Assembly (NCBI GenBank): GCA_037954325.1
Contig: JBBMNZ010000021.1
Span: 15,754,616 to 15,818,615 of the forward strand
Origin: Fistularia commersonii
Lineage: Eukaryota; Chordata; Actinopteri; Syngnathiformes; Fistulariidae
Length of the DNA stretch: 64,000 nt
Reading direction: 5' to 3'
This document shows positions 24,282 through 49,800 of the stretch, piece by piece. The notes beneath the pieces are model-generated. The model had not been told where the DNA came from. It saw only the letters and a program-made list of their open reading frames with translations, and made no database searches. Each line of letters begins with the position of its first letter. Position 1 is the first letter of the stretch. A program made the position numbers and the translations under genes.

Positions 24282-27200
24282 ATGACAAATGGTAAGTTTT
24301 TTTGTCCCGGAGCCGCCGTAGGAGGTGTCAGCCTCCGAGCAGGAAGCTAACGTCGGGCTAGCTGTAGACGTGGCCCTGGGCGACCCACAAGTCGGGCTAC
24401 TCTGCTCACTTGTGACACTTTTACTTTATACATTGAAAAGTTACTGAAACGAGGCATTAGGGGAAACCTGTTCGTTTGTGTTTGTTTGTTGTTGTTGTGT
24501 GTATGTGTGTGTTTCTGGCAGCCTACCCGCAACTTGCTAAATAGCTTTCTCCAGGGGATCGGTGACAGCTACTGTCACCGAATCCACATGGTTGCATGAG
24601 AATAAGATAAAAAACATGCAATATATTTCCCTTGCATCACTTTCGAATAGACGCAATAGATGCAATATAAACAGTCAACAACTCGCCTTGTCCCGGTCGG
24701 TTAGACGAAGTCTATTTGAATGCCGATGTGTTTATGTTGCTAATTGAAATGACTGGAAAAGCAACAGACACACGCCTAGAAATGACTGTACTCGGTTGCT
24801 CATGTTGTTGAACCTGTTCATGAGTATTGAGATCTGGTTTGCATCTCTGCACTCAAAGACGCAATTATTCCCGTGTTGCACAAATTAATGGTGTAATCCC
24901 CGAATAAACCGGTTCACCAGTTTGATTTCTATGTGGTAGGAGTTTAAAAACAGCCTCCCACCATTGTGTTAGTTCTTGTAAGCACTTGTAATTGCAGGGC
25001 TTTGGATGGTTCCCAGATTCAAACCCAAGCCCTCAGGTAGGACCAGAGGAGTCCAACGACAGAGAGAGACCGCTTCGGCGCACTGACGTTGAATTACTTT
25101 TGTCACACTATGTTTCCAAAAAGGAAGCGAAAGTTGCTGCTATACAGTATTTATTTGTTTCTGATTTAATTACATTGGAGTTTGCAGCAGAAAAAAAATG
25201 TAAAGCTTGAAATTCTTCAAATGGATTACAGGATCGCATCAAAATATTAGTCTGTGTATAACCTATACACATATATACATAACCTTTATATATTTGTAGG
25301 TAGGTTTATAAGCTACTATAAAAAAAATAGGCACGGAAAAAGAGTCTTTAATGTAGCCTGTCACAACTCAGAATTTTAGCAGATTGTGTTCCAAGTTGCA
25401 TCTTTTTGAAATCCTTGTGTCGATCTATATAAGTGTGTACAGCACCCGCCGGTTGCACTCTTAAGCTCTTGAGTGATTCCCGTCTCCCTCGCTTTTACAG
25501 TGTACTCTCTCGACGGCATCCTGGTGTTCGGGCTGCTGTTCATCTGCACGTGTGCGTACCTCAAAAAGGTGCCTCGCCTCAACAGCTGGCTGCTGTCAGA
25601 GAAGAAAGGAGTGTGGGGAGTTTTCTACAAAGGTGGGTTTGTTTGAGGTGGATTTGAGACTCCTCTGTGATCGCTGGATAGTCGTCATTATATGATGTCT
25701 TGATTTTCGTACGATTTTAACTTGAATGTCTCTAAGTTAAAATGCAATGATTGATGTGCTGTGGGTTTTCTGTCTGTCATTATCACGATAATTGTTGAAA
25801 TCTACGTTTAAAGTGGTGAATGGGATCCACAGAGCTCAGCAGTTACCTCTTGTTGTTGCTCTGGAAAGGACATCAGAGTTTTGTTTGGAGCCACGTACAC
25901 TTGGCTGTCCGAGACGGACAGTCTCGGATGCTCCATGAGGCATCGCGCTTGTTTTCAGAAAAATTAGTGCTATTAATTTTAATGGAGAACCACTTATGCC
26001 CACTTATGCTCTTAATTCAAATGTCTGATGGGTGTGATCCATATCTGCTGGCGTGCTGCCTCCAACACAGGCTTGAAGAATTTTTCAAATCGTCCCAAAG
26101 GGGAAGCAAATGGGGAATACAGTATACCCTTGTTTTTCGCGGGGGTTACGTTCGGAAAAGAACCCATGATAGGCAAAATCCGTGAAGTAGAAACTTTATT
26201 TTTTTTACAATTATTATACAATTAAATACTCTATTATACATTGCTTCTGTCGTCCTTATGTTTTTTTCTTCCTTCTTGATGGAACGAACGGAAGATTCAT
26301 TCATTCCGTAATGCCGACCTCCTGCCGCATAGCTTTTACCTTCCCATAGCATGTCCAGAAGTTTAACTTTATCTGCGATAGATAGCATCTTCCGCTGCCT
26401 TTTGGGCCCTGCAAGGTGCTTTTGTCGCTCCAGAGCGTTTTGTCAACATTATGGGTTTTTAGAGAAACTCGAAATTGCAAGAGAATTTGCACGTACGTCA
26501 TGTAAATTTTGCAAGCTGTTTTACGTACGTGTACATATTAAACTGCGACGTTATTGACGCACAGGTAGAGAAGAAGCGGAGTGACTTTTTAGCCACTCAG
26601 AATGCAGAACACAATGCACCATGCAAATCCGTGAAGTAGCGAAACTGAAAAGTAAACGGCGTTATAGCGAGGGATCACTGTACACCTCTGGAACCAACAC
26701 CGGAAACAGCGTGACGGTCACTGTTCAGACGTGAGTGTGATGGCTTTCAAGGGCTCCTGTGAATTTGTGCCGAATGAAAGCGAGTCGTAAAGCAGCGTCG
26801 AAGAGGCTCTGAAAGCTCGGCACGGAGCCTCTGATTGGCTGCATGGAAAGTCCTGAGCGTCGGGAACGGACTTTAAGCCAATTAGAGCGGACACGAAGTT
26901 AGCGGACCCTCTGACGGCGAGGGCTTTTGTTTTTTATGGATTTGCTCCCAGGGAAATCGGAACTCGTGTTTAGCAGAATATGGATTAATACGACTTCACG
27001 ATTGGTTTGTTGCACTTTTTCGGATTTGAAGGAACTTCAGGCTCAGGGTGAATGTAATTGAAACGGATGTGATCTTATCCGTCGTTCACAAGTCCACATT
27101 TAGGCTTAAAGACATTACATTACATTACATTACATTTGGCAAACTTTTATCCAAAGCGACTTACAATAGAGGACATAAGGACTGCAAATAACACTTGCAA

Positions 27201-27819
27201 ATACAAGATGCACAGGAAATATACAGAACAGTAAGCTGGATTTTTTTTTTTTTTTTTTTTGTTTTTTTTGGACAAAGACTTACACAAACGTACACACACA
27301 CACACTCTTCATAGCCTAACTTGGTGGACGACAGAAAAGGCGACTCAGGCCGTTCCAGATATGAGCACTGTTATCGTAATCTGTATTTCAGAATGAGCTG
27401 GAACACAGAGATTGAAATGGGTTTGCAAATGAGCAGATTGCATGTGTGTGTGTGTGTGCGTGGTTATTAATAATAATAATACATAGGATTTGTATAGTGC
27501 TTTTCATGGTACTCAAAGACGCTTTACAAGAGAAAGACACAGGATATACACACAATTATTGGGATATTATTATTATTATTATTATTATTGTTGAGTTGCC
27601 TACCCGTTCCCATTACCACCACCAGCGATGTAGTGACGGACCTTGCTAGAATCCTCTGTAATGTGTTTACCTCTGATTTCCTGCACAAATCTTCTTGACA
27701 CACACACACACACACACTCTCCTCTCTCCTCAGCTGCAGTCATCGGGACGCGGCTCCACATCGGCGTGGCGATTTCCTGTCTGGTCATGGCGTTCTATGT
27801 GGTCTTCTTGAAAGGATAG
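24282..27819 (+). CDS. tmem167b: Transmembrane protein 167B (Kish-B)
   Basis: Exons 24282-24291, 25501-25632 and 27734-27819 join to 75 aa (human 74). The first exon encodes only Met-Thr-Asn plus one base. The sequence MTNVYSLDGILVFGLLFIC, then KKVPRLNSWLLSEKKG and VWGVFYKAAVIGTRLH is almost identical to human TMEM167B. Two hydrophobic segments (about 9-25 and 52-71) flank a basic loop, fitting a small two-pass membrane protein. The related Drosophila protein Kish acts in the secretory pathway, and the family is placed at the Golgi; the biochemical role is not established. The introns carry a Tigger-like transposon and dispersed repeats. An AATAAA is at 28149-28154. Confidence 0.95.
26120..26680. 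mobile_element. Tigger/pogo-like DNA transposon remnant with transposase fragment
   Basis: The element begins CAGTATACCCTTG, ends CGAGGGATCACTG and is flanked by TA on both sides (26118-26119, 26681-26682). The minus strand between about 26260 and 26390 encodes the CENP-B-type helix-turn-helix of a Tigger transposase (LSIADKVKLLDMLWEGKSYA, then SVRSIKKEEKNIRTTEA). Most of the transposase is deleted. It sits in tmem167b intron 2. Confidence 0.8.
27108..27230 (+). repeat. Dispersed teleost repeat (ATTAC)n / CCAAAGCGACTTACA
   Basis: Tandem ACATT units are followed by CTTTTATCCAAAGCGACTTA, a sequence found in many copies in teleost genomes. The class is not determined here. Confidence 0.6.
27460..27600 (+). 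repeat. Dispersed repeat with TAA/ATT microsatellites
   Basis: AATAATAATAC is followed by GATTTGTATAGTGCTTTTC and ACTCAAAGACGCTTTACA, then (TTA)n. This is a common fish SINE-like or MITE-like unit. Confidence 0.45.
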
Positions 27820-28148
27820 AAGCGTCCAGGATGGGAAAGGACTGGAACGGGCCGGGGGTCGGGCTCAACGCTCGTGTGTCAGGACACCACTAGTATATGT
27901 ACGACCTGCAAAGCCCCCCCCCCCCCCCCTCGCTCTGTGGATCTCCGACGAGCCAGTGCCGCCCCCTTCTGGTGTCGGGGCGCCCCGATCCAACCCCTCA
28001 CGTAGAGAGGAGCCGGCCCGTCGTCCCCCCCGACCCCCCCCAGCCACTGTTTCTCGTTTCCATCCATCAATAACACGGTTTGGTGCAGAGTCTGGAAGGG
28101 CGGCGCGTTACAAGTGTCAAAGATTGCACTCCCCTGTTGTACCACCTA

Positions 28149-28154
28149 AAATAA
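28149..28154 (+). terminator. Polyadenylation signal of tmem167b
   Basis: AATAAA 330 nt after the stop. The 3' UTR is C-rich near 27917-27928. Confidence 0.6.
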
Positions 28155-28159
28155 ACCCA

Positions 28160-30020
28160 GATGTATATAGTTGAATCAAAAGATGACCAATGCTGACTCA
28201 TCAGAGGTTATGAGTGATCCATAGCGCTCTCTTCCTACTACGCTGTTTCTTCTGTACTTCTTTATGGGTTGAGGTGCAGGAGGATAAATCTAACATATAT
28301 ATATATATTGTATATATATATTTTGTGTACACCGCATAATGATTTCGTTTCCACTGTTCTGTTTAACTTACCCTTTTTTTTTTTCAGTTGCTCCAAACAA
28401 ATTTTGCACAAGTGTCTGTTGTATCTATGAAGCTCATCATGAGTCTCCACAGCAGGAAAAGGCTGTTTAATTTAATGTTTCACATTGTTCGTCAAGGGCC
28501 GACCTGAAATCAGAGGGTGACACGCCTGCTTTTAGAAGTTGGAATAATAACTTTGAAAAGTCCAAATATGGGGCGGTGCGTTTTGGTACCACCGCCATGC
28601 TTCTTCTTTCAAAGGTTAATACTCCCGCCTGCTCTTTGTTAGGGGAAGAAGACTTTTATTTGTGAGGGGATGTGATGCAATTTTGAGTAAAATAGAAACA
28701 AGACTAATTCTGTGTGTTGTTTTTTTTCTAGTAACACTAGATAACAGCAAAACTGTGTGTGTGTGTGAATCAACAGAACATGGAATTTACAGAAATGAAC
28801 AACAATGGATCATCAGTGCCAAGACACCGAATGGATTTACAATAAAAAATGGATTCTGCTCAACTCTACAAAACTCCCATGCAACTCATTCTGCAACTTC
28901 TTAAAGTCATTTCGACACATCCACTGACTCCATCAATAAATAAACTACTGTCCACGTAGGAGAGAAGTTCCACCGAGGAATCGCTGCCTTGTACCGTGTG
29001 GAGAAACCTCGGACGGCCTTCTGCCTCGACAAGTTGGCTAGCGCTGCTACATGCTACTAGCTGACGCGATACAATAACAGCTTAAATATTCATAGAAGAA
29101 ATGAGACGCTGCCGACGACGGAACAAAAAGGGGTGATGAAGTTCTTCCTCCTCCGGGCGTCTCGCCTTGAAGTGGGGGGTTGCTGCTCCGACTGTCACTG
29201 GTCGGTGTTCTGAGAGAACCGTCCGAGCAAGGGCCTTCACGCATCCCGCTCTTCTACAAACTGGTTTCAGCGGCTTATTTCATAAAAATAAGAGACATGG
29301 ATGGATAAGGATTTTTGAGTGCTCCGTGAAACACTCCTTAAATCGACTTGCAGAATGTGAATGTATTAAATTGAATTACTATGAATTACTACATACTATG
29401 TGTTAGATTACGTTCAACTTTGTTGCCATTTCACATGCAAAAAGGGCAACCACATGCAGTTAAGCATGTATCCAGGAGTGCAAAAGAGCAGCGGGTGCAG
29501 ATTCTGTAAAAATAAATATAAATATTATAAAAAAGAAATATGAAGTCAATCATTTACCGGCCACTATTTGCTGTGCAAATTGAAATTCCCCCCTTGTGGC
29601 ACAATTACGGGGTCGCTCTATTCCACATACATTCACAGAACGAGATGAATAATATCTGAATCTGCTGGAGGTGAAATAAACATCTGCAACATCTAGAAAG
29701 AAACTGTTCAAGTGAATAAAAAATACTTCTGTACATGTGCGGTTATTCTATACAGTTGTTTTCCTACTTTATTTATTTTTGTATTTTGTGCATATTTCTA
29801 TAACTGCACGCTGTCTTTGATTCCCGAAAAAGGCACCTTAAAGAAATCATCTTATTTCTAGCTGTTGAATAACAAGCGTTTACGTTGAATAACGTGTAGT
29901 TCAAGCACCCGAACTCTCGCGAGATGACAGATTTTTTTTTTGTTGTTGTCCCGGGACTTGTGACGTAGTCAATTCCGCGTTCACATAGGCGCGCGTCTGC
30001 GAGTCACCGGGCCAGAGCGG
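28160..30020. other. Intergenic, tmem167b to mapk14
   Basis: AT-rich, no exon recognised. The 29420-29760 stretch looks like a decayed retroelement 3' end without coding. From about 29930 the sequence becomes CpG-rich, marking the mapk14 promoter. Confidence 0.5.
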
Positions 30021-30188
30021 ATGTGCGCGGCGGAGCAGGGTTGCGGGACGCGGGTCGGAAACCCAGCGACGGCGAGGAGGAAGCGGAGCCCCGCAACACA
30101 GCAGCCCCGCAGCACCGCAGCCCCGCAGCGGGGCGCAACTTTCCGCCGCTCCCGCGGTGTTTTTTTTTTTTCCGGTTCCCCCACCGGG

Positions 30189-42148
<11,960 letters not shown>

Positions 42149-43762
42149 GGAGGAGGAGGAGGACCTTCCTCCATCTTGTTTGATGAGAAACACTATAAAG
42201 ACTACCGGTGTCAGCTGACTGGCCACCACTCTCCTCACACACTTCATTCAAGTGCCTGCCATCAATCATCTCTGGACACACACACACACACACACCACAC
42301 ACACAGTGTCATCTCCACATGTTCCACGCTCTGCTGTTTTTTTTTTTTTAACTGTCAGCCAAATACGCAGACTTGCTCCAGGCGTGTTTGGCGCCAAGGT
42401 TTCTTATCGTGCAGCCAGCCCTCCCCCGCCACCACCGCCGCCGCCACGTCGCACGAGTATTCAGACGGACGGACTATTTTACTCAGGCACACTTCTGCTG
42501 ACCCGCTTCGCACCGGGAGTCTTCTCTAGAGTTTAGCGGTGCACGAGAAGAACCCCAACTTTAAATCCATGTACAGCACATTCTGATGAAACACAACGTC
42601 TCCACCGCCGCTGTGGAATGAACTGAGATGAACTGTTTTTCTTTTATTATTATTATCATTATTCTTACTGAATTTTGAGCCTTCCAGTGTTCCCTTTTAA
42701 ACTAAATTGACTTCAGAACATTTCACCTGCACCTGCATCCGGCGAAGCCAGATAGGGCTCCGTAGTTTTTTTTTTTTTTTGTTTTTTTTTTAACGCGTCA
42801 CTTGTGGGTGTGCTTCAGTCGGACCTTCATTCGTGAAAACACACAGTACTCTTCGTGGTCATCGAATGTCTCGGGGGGGGGGGGGGCACCAGGCTGCCCT
42901 GTATTTATAATCTTTTGTCATGTTGTTTGTATATTGATAAGAAAAATAGAGAATATTGTTTGTAAGAAATTAAGGTTCTTTTTATTATTTATGGAGAGCT
43001 TGCTATATCAGATACGAGGTGTATCGTCAATAATCCCATTAGCCGGTGGCGCCGTGGCGACTGCAGTTACAGCTCGTACCAGATCAGTTCCACACACACT
43101 CTGCCTTTTCTTTCTTCCAGAGTAACCGTGCTCTCCCAGGAGGAACTGTCCTCGTGTCCTCACTGCTTTTTTTTCCCTGCTCTTCCTAGAAATCTAGCTA
43201 AATATGGTCTTTTCACATAAAGTCACCATTCGTACCTCTGCGTGGTTCACCTCACCTCACTGAAAGAGTGGATTTTATTTTTCTTACATTTTCTTTCTGT
43301 CTCTCAACGGTTTCCAGAGTCAAAAATCATTTTACATGTTTCGTTATGGCGAGATGTTTCCCCGACTCGACAGGCGTTTTCGTAGTGTCCTCGGCCAGCG
43401 CTCGATTTGTGTCGTACGTCCTCTGATGTATTATTTTATTACTTGTGTGATAAATCAAATTGTGTTATTGTGATTTTTTTTTTTGTAATATTTCGAGTAA
43501 TACTAGAACCATATTTGTCATTGATTGACGCACATGAATGGGGAAAGTGTATTCACTCACCGGACCACATTGTCACTTGAAGACATGAACCGATTGAATT
43601 TTTTTGTTTGTTTTTATAGCCCGATGTCAACATTTAATTTGGGTATTGGTTACGCTTTCCTTTCCTGCGACCTGTATTCTTTTTACTATGTTCTTTACGA
43701 TGTGTACCAGACAGCAGGCTGCACTGCCTCTAAACATCATCAGAAGAAGAAAAATAAATAAA
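42149..43762 (+). other. mapk14 3' UTR
   Basis: Stop at 42148 followed by about 1.6 kb without exons, ending in overlapping AATAAATAAA near 43752-43761. It contains a CA tract (42277-42292), T runs and a G run (42875-42886). The 1.6-kb length is an inference from the first strong polyadenylation signal. Confidence 0.55.
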
Positions 43763-44433
43763 GGCGACTATTTTTCAAAAAGCTGCAACAGCGCCATGTT
43801 GCGCCGGTCGGCTGCAATGACGCGCCCGCGCCACTAGATGGCGTTGTGGAGCCAAAACACGTCAAAACCGTGCGGGATGACAGAAATCGGACGTGATTAC
43901 GCCGGCAGGTGACGTCATATTTACTTTATGCGTGAAAACCTTTGCAACGCTACATGGAAGTTGCACACAGGAAGAGTCAGCTAATAAATAAGGCGTAATA
44001 AGATACACCTCAGGATGCGTATACTTAGATACAGAGGTTTATTTACATGTTATTAGAATCACAGCTTTTGTTGTTCTCAGATTTGGGTTGCAGGCGCAGT
44101 GCACGCCGCGCACGGCGGTAGCAATGCGTGCACAACAGTGACAGGATGGTGTTTTATCACAAGGCGTGGAAACACAGCCGAGGGCACCTGCAGAGGAATT
44201 ACAGCCGGCGAAGGCGCACAATAGCGCACATTCCGATGCGTTGCGTGAAACTCATCGCGGATTCCAACGCCTCCCCCCCTCCTCCTCCCGCACCCCCCCC
44301 CCCCACTCCCCACTCCCTCGCTCCCGCCGGATGACAGCAACCCGCCGCTCCCGCACATTTCCGCGCACTTCGCAGTTTTCCCACAGCGCCGCCGGTCCTT
44401 GAACGCAACTTCGCCCCCTGACTGGTTGTCACC
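43763..44433. promoter_or_regulatory. mapk14-srpk1 spacer and srpk1 CpG-rich promoter
   Basis: Only about 670 bp separate the likely mapk14 3' end from the srpk1 ATG. From about 44.25 kb the sequence is C- and CpG-rich and continues so through exon 2 of srpk1. No TATA box is seen. Confidence 0.5.
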
Positions 44434-46812
44434 ATGGAAAGAAAAGGTAATGTCCGTATCACTTTTTTTTTCAAGGGGGGGTTACGTGAAAATTTACTCG
44501 GGTGGGAGCGAGAAAAAAACACACACAGACAGCTCTGGAGTTTCCCCCGGTAGATGAATTCCTTGAAAACATTTTAAAAAGTAGTTAACGTCCGGAGGAG
44601 GCCCGCGGCGGTTGGAGGGGGTGTAAACGCGGACCATGCCGTGTCGGTGTGTCCCGCCGCTATGCTAGCGTTAGCCGGCGAGCTAGCATCCCATCTGCGC
44701 TAAAACTTTTCCACCGGGGTGAAAGTTCGGGAGGGGAAATTCAAATAAAACAAATCGGGAACCGTGTCGCGAACGGAAAGAAAAGTATCCCAGGTCGAGG
44801 GGTAACTTCGCGGGGTGGATAAGGAAGAGTGCCGCCGTTAGCGGCTAACTTAAGTTTGGCTCAGCGGGAGCCGCTAAGGCCGGCTCTGCGGCTGCAGACC
44901 TGCTAGCTCCACGTCGGGCCCCGGCCTTATTTCCACCGATCTCTCCCTCCTTACGAGCCCGAAAACAGTCGTTTCCCGTCCGAACCGCGCTGCCCCGTGT
45001 CTGTCCGCTACCCTTAAAAGTTTCCGACGTGTCCCTGTTTTTCAGTGCTCGCACTGCAAGCCAGGAAGAAGAGGACAAAGCCCAGAAAAGCCGGCAAAAA
45101 GTAAGCTGGAGCCTCCCACCGTGTGACACCCGGGCCGGGCTGCGCTCCTCGGCCGCCCCGCTGCAGCCCGGGGATGCACACTTACACAACACACTGGTTT
45201 AACGGAGGAAAAAGCAGGATCTCAAGGCACTAAACTCACACCGTCTGCAGTTTTAAATCACGATCATGTGTTTGGGCTCGTTGTCGTCGCTCCTCTTGAC
45301 CCTCTGCTGTTGTTCAAATGTTGAATTAAACTCTCAGGCATTAATTGTGGTCGGGTTCAGAGCTCCGAGACCCCGTTTGAGTGTTCTTATCATCGCTGAC
45401 GTAGGGAAAGAGAACTTTTATACAAACTGGTTCTCGTCAGAAGACTCGGCGTACATCGGGCCCGGACCATGTGTCACTCTATTGCGTAGCCGAATGTAAA
45501 ATCCTACAACACAAACACAGTATTTTAAAGATCGCAAAGAAAAGAATCAAGGAAAAGAAATAATACGGCAGCCGTCGGCCATCTCTTTGACATCGTCGTA
45601 GGAGCCTCGCCATGTTATCGCCTCCATTGCACGTTTCATATCAGACAAAAACCGGAGGGAGTAGCGCCATAATAGAAGCACAGGCGCGTCGTCCCGGGCC
45701 TGTTAGAAAAAAACACAAACAGCTCTCTGACTTTGTAACCGGGTTGTCAGATGCAAAAAGAAATTCACTCGGAGGTTTGGCCATCCTTTATCAGCAGGGA
45801 GGCAAACGTTTCACGTGGCTTCTCTGCAACCGGTCAACGTGGATTGCTGACTACCACACAGTGTTTACATCTTCAAAAGCCAGACGTAATTACAGCATAA
45901 CGTGTAATTGTGTGTCACTGCAGAGACGTGGGCTCTGGTCAAAGCCTTCAAGGTTCCCTTCAGTGTCTGGCACAGACAGTTGGCCGTGCACGGTGCCTCC
46001 ACGGACCTCTATGTAGATGTTTGGTCATGTTCCTCCACGAACTGCTGGACGCAGCAGCTCGGCTCTCCCAGCTGCTTTCGCTGCGACGGCTCTTCTGTGT
46101 TTCCGGCGGTGACGCCTGCTCGGTTTTCTTTCCACGAATCACGTCTCCGTCGGCCGAGACACTCCTTTCTTTCGGTCTCGACTTGAAGAACCGGCCCTGT
46201 ATTTGTCGCCAAAGTTGTCGGTGTAGGTGTGCCTCCAGTGGTCGTGTTTTAGCTGGCGGTAAAGTCGGCGCTTCGTCTTGAGATTTGCACGTGCTGCCGG
46301 AGAAACACCCCACCGTTCAAGCATACTGGGTTCTCTGTAGTTTTATACATGTATAGTGTCCTCTGTATTGTCCTATTCGGAGGAAAGGCGCTGCGGCGAC
46401 ACCGGTAAACGCGTCTTCTGTTGGGAAAGTGTTCGCTTTGCGAAAACGTGGTGTCTTCCAGACGGGGAGTGTCAAGGAAATGAAGGTCTTTGCACGGCCG
46501 GCTGTCTCTCCCCTCCTTTGCCACGCTCTCCTGTATCCCCATCACACTCCTCCTCCTCCTCCTCCTCCTCCTCACCCTCGGCAGCTCCGTCGCGGCCGCT
46601 GCGCTCAAACGACGCAGACCGGAGCCCCGGCAGATTGCAGACCCCGGCTCAGGTTCTCCGCAGGCCGGGCCCCGTCTCACGTACGGTAGCAGTTTTAGGA
46701 TAGATTGACCAGGGTCATGTGGCTCCTGGACTGGATTTACTCCATCAATACAGCTGTGGTGAAGCTAGCCAGTGGTCTCACATGCAAGTGAGTAGTGCAG
46801 CATCACATTGTG

Positions 46813-46850
<38 letters not shown>

Positions 46851-49800
46851 CCAAAGAAGGTTCACAGCATCAACAACTTTGTTTTGCTGGAGTATTTTTC
46901 ATTAAGGGAGGCAGATGCAGACTGTTGCCCCTCCTGGGTAATTCACTACCTGTTAGTGTGTGTGTCTGTGTGTGTGTAAGCAAGTAACAACTGGATTGAT
47001 GTTGTGTCGGGCAGAGTTTCCCCCCCCCCGGCTCGCTACTGAGCCCGTCGTTTGAACTCGTCTGATCGACAGTGTCATTTTCACATCACTCGAGGCTTGA
47101 AGCCACTTGTTTCTCCTTTCCAATGCGGCCGATTGAATTCCAGGACTCTGAATAGCCGCTTCTGCAGACGGCACAGCGGCATCGGAGCGTTCCTTTTTCT
47201 CTTAATTTTTTTTTTCCCTATTTCTCTCTTCATCTGCCGGCATGTCTCCCTGCCATAACTGCAGTTTATTACATAACCCTTCAAATGTTTTACCCTCTGC
47301 AGTTAGCCACAGCTCTGTCCGTCTCTTTCTGTCACCCGGCGGGTTTATCGACCGTGATGTTCTTTCCCAGCAAGTCAGCGAGAGTAATTCAAAAATTACT
47401 CAGCGTGTACGGTTGTCTCGGGGGAAGTGAAGGTGTGCTCATACCTCCATAACTGTTAACTTTATCATCCAGTTTATTAGATAACAAAGTTGTTTCAAGG
47501 GTGTTTCTCTTCATATAAATGACAAATATTGTTCTGTTTTTGCTAGTAGCCGAGAAAATTGTCTTTATTTTGATACTGTGTTCGTCTCTTATTCCGTTTA
47601 TCTATGTTTTTGCCCTCCGTTGTTCGAGAAGGTCCTGGATCGCGTTCAGGTTTATTGTTGACTCCAGTGCCATCCAGTGGTGAAACTGCAACGCTGCACC
47701 CCGACCTTTTCCATCCGAGGAGGGAGAAATGGGGAAGCAGCTGAAACTGATATCTGGATTTTAGCAAAACAACAATGTGAGGAGCAGCACGAATGAAGCT
47801 GCAGAGAAGAATCTTTAAGAAAAGGCTACAAGGAATTATAAGCAGTGCAAGAATTCAAGCTCAGGCATCTGCAAGGCACCAAAAGTTAAAGTACTACACC
47901 GGTCTGAATATTTGTTGAATAATTATTACATTTGTCTAAGAATGAGCGCCTGAATCCAACAGACAAGTGTGTGAGGATGCGCTTGCAGACTGTGTGTGCA
48001 CTGCCGCCTCAGGTCTCGTAACAGATAAATGTCGTTCTGCCGTCCTGCGAGCTTGGCGTTGATTCTATCCGAAGGGCGAAGAGGAGCGGATTCGACTTAT
48101 CGGCAGCGTTACGTCCCACGGAGCTTATATTTATTTATCTTTTCCTTCCCTCCCTCGGCACCTCTTGTTTATTCTGCCGGAGATGTAATGGGGGCGGATG
48201 GGTGGAAACAACAAGGCTCGGAGAAACGAGGAGATGCTGACACCGCGTCATGTCGGATGTGTGCACGGGAATGACGGGGATGTCAAGGGCTGGTGGTTCT
48301 GTCGCCGCCGCGGTTCGCGCAATCACCCCTGCTCACAGGGATGTCCACGCTGAACGGCCGTGCATCACGTGAAACGCTGTAAAGATGGAAAGTTTCTCAT
48401 CCACAGTTGATTTAAAACAGCACTCGGTAGAACAGGCCGTAGAGTAATTAGCACTCGCAGCTCGGGTGCAGCGTTAGCATGTTCTCGTTCTTCGTTAGCC
48501 GCCGTCCAAAAACTCACTGCAGGTTATTTGACGTCCCCGAATTGCTTGTTGGTGTGAATGTGAGGCTGAATAGTTGTATTTCTTCAACTTGCGGCCTTGT
48601 GATTGACAGGTTGCTGATGCGGGGTTGAACCCCGATGGCTCTCAGCACCCCCGGCAACCCAGGGGTGTGCAGGCTAAGCCTCGGAGATAATGAAAAAATG
48701 AACGAATGTGCAACTGTTCCAATTTATATAGGCTGATGAAAAGAATTCATTTGCATTTAGGGTAGTAAATACACCATTCCTGCTGTCAAATACATGAATA
48801 TTTGGACAGGGAATGAGGATTTGCCGTTTTGCCCCGTATGCCACCGCAGAGGGAATGAAATGAAATACTCAAAATACGATTGAAGTTCAGACGTGCAGTA
48901 TTCATTCTGTGATTTTAACAAATGTATGGTGAGTTTTTATAGACATAGATTAAGAAGGCGCTCCCTTTCAGATGCTCAAAAGCACCTCGTACTGACGCGC
49001 AGGTAAACAACCACCGGACAAGAACATTATACAAGTGCAGAGTGCGCGGTCCTTTTCAGCCATAAGGTGATGACCTGCATGAGCAATGTGCTCCGGGAGG
49101 TCGATGAGATCGATGAAGATACGAGGCCACGGTCAGGTACGAGTGCTGGTGTGTGAGACGTCCTGGGGATCCGTGCTTGGTCTGCAGTTGAGGGGAGACT
49201 GGGGAACCCATTGTCTGCAGTTCCTGACTCTAGAAGCGTATGGGTCCTGGATGGCGGCCGGTTTGCTCAAACGATTCTGTCCCTTCCAACTTGCTCCCAA
49301 AGCTCCTCAAAAGAAGCTTATTTGGACGAAAGTATTATTGTTTGCGGTTTTCCGCCTAGATCTGGCCATTCCTGAGGTTCCGGCAAAAAGCCACCACTTA
49401 AATCACCCACGTGGAGTTACAGAAGAGCTAAAGAAGCGAGGACGCGGTAAAATACGACCACTGGCCCGTTAGATGTGTTCTGGCCTCTGAGCCCCGGGAA
49501 AGATAGCTGGAGAGCCCTTGATGCACAGTTCCATCAACGCTCTCAACCCTCAGAGGTCTCTGAAGTGCAGAAGTCACCGCGATGCTTAAATCAGCCTCGA
49601 CGAGGATGGAATAGAAATAACCTCACGCTCTTTAGTGGCCATTCTCGACGTTCTAAGTTAAGGGTCTCTTTTATTCGTCCATATAAAGTGGATCTGGATA
49701 TATGGCTTGGCTTTTGCACCCTTGCTACTTTGCAGATTTTTCTTGTGATTTATCATTCCTTATCAGTTTTTTGCAGTACTTCTATTTTTTTTTTTCTGTG

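Noticed and set aside
49086..49470. A 128-codon open frame in srpk1 intron 2
   Set aside because: No recognisable domain, no splice pattern and no neighbouring exons; treated as chance or an old transposon remnant.
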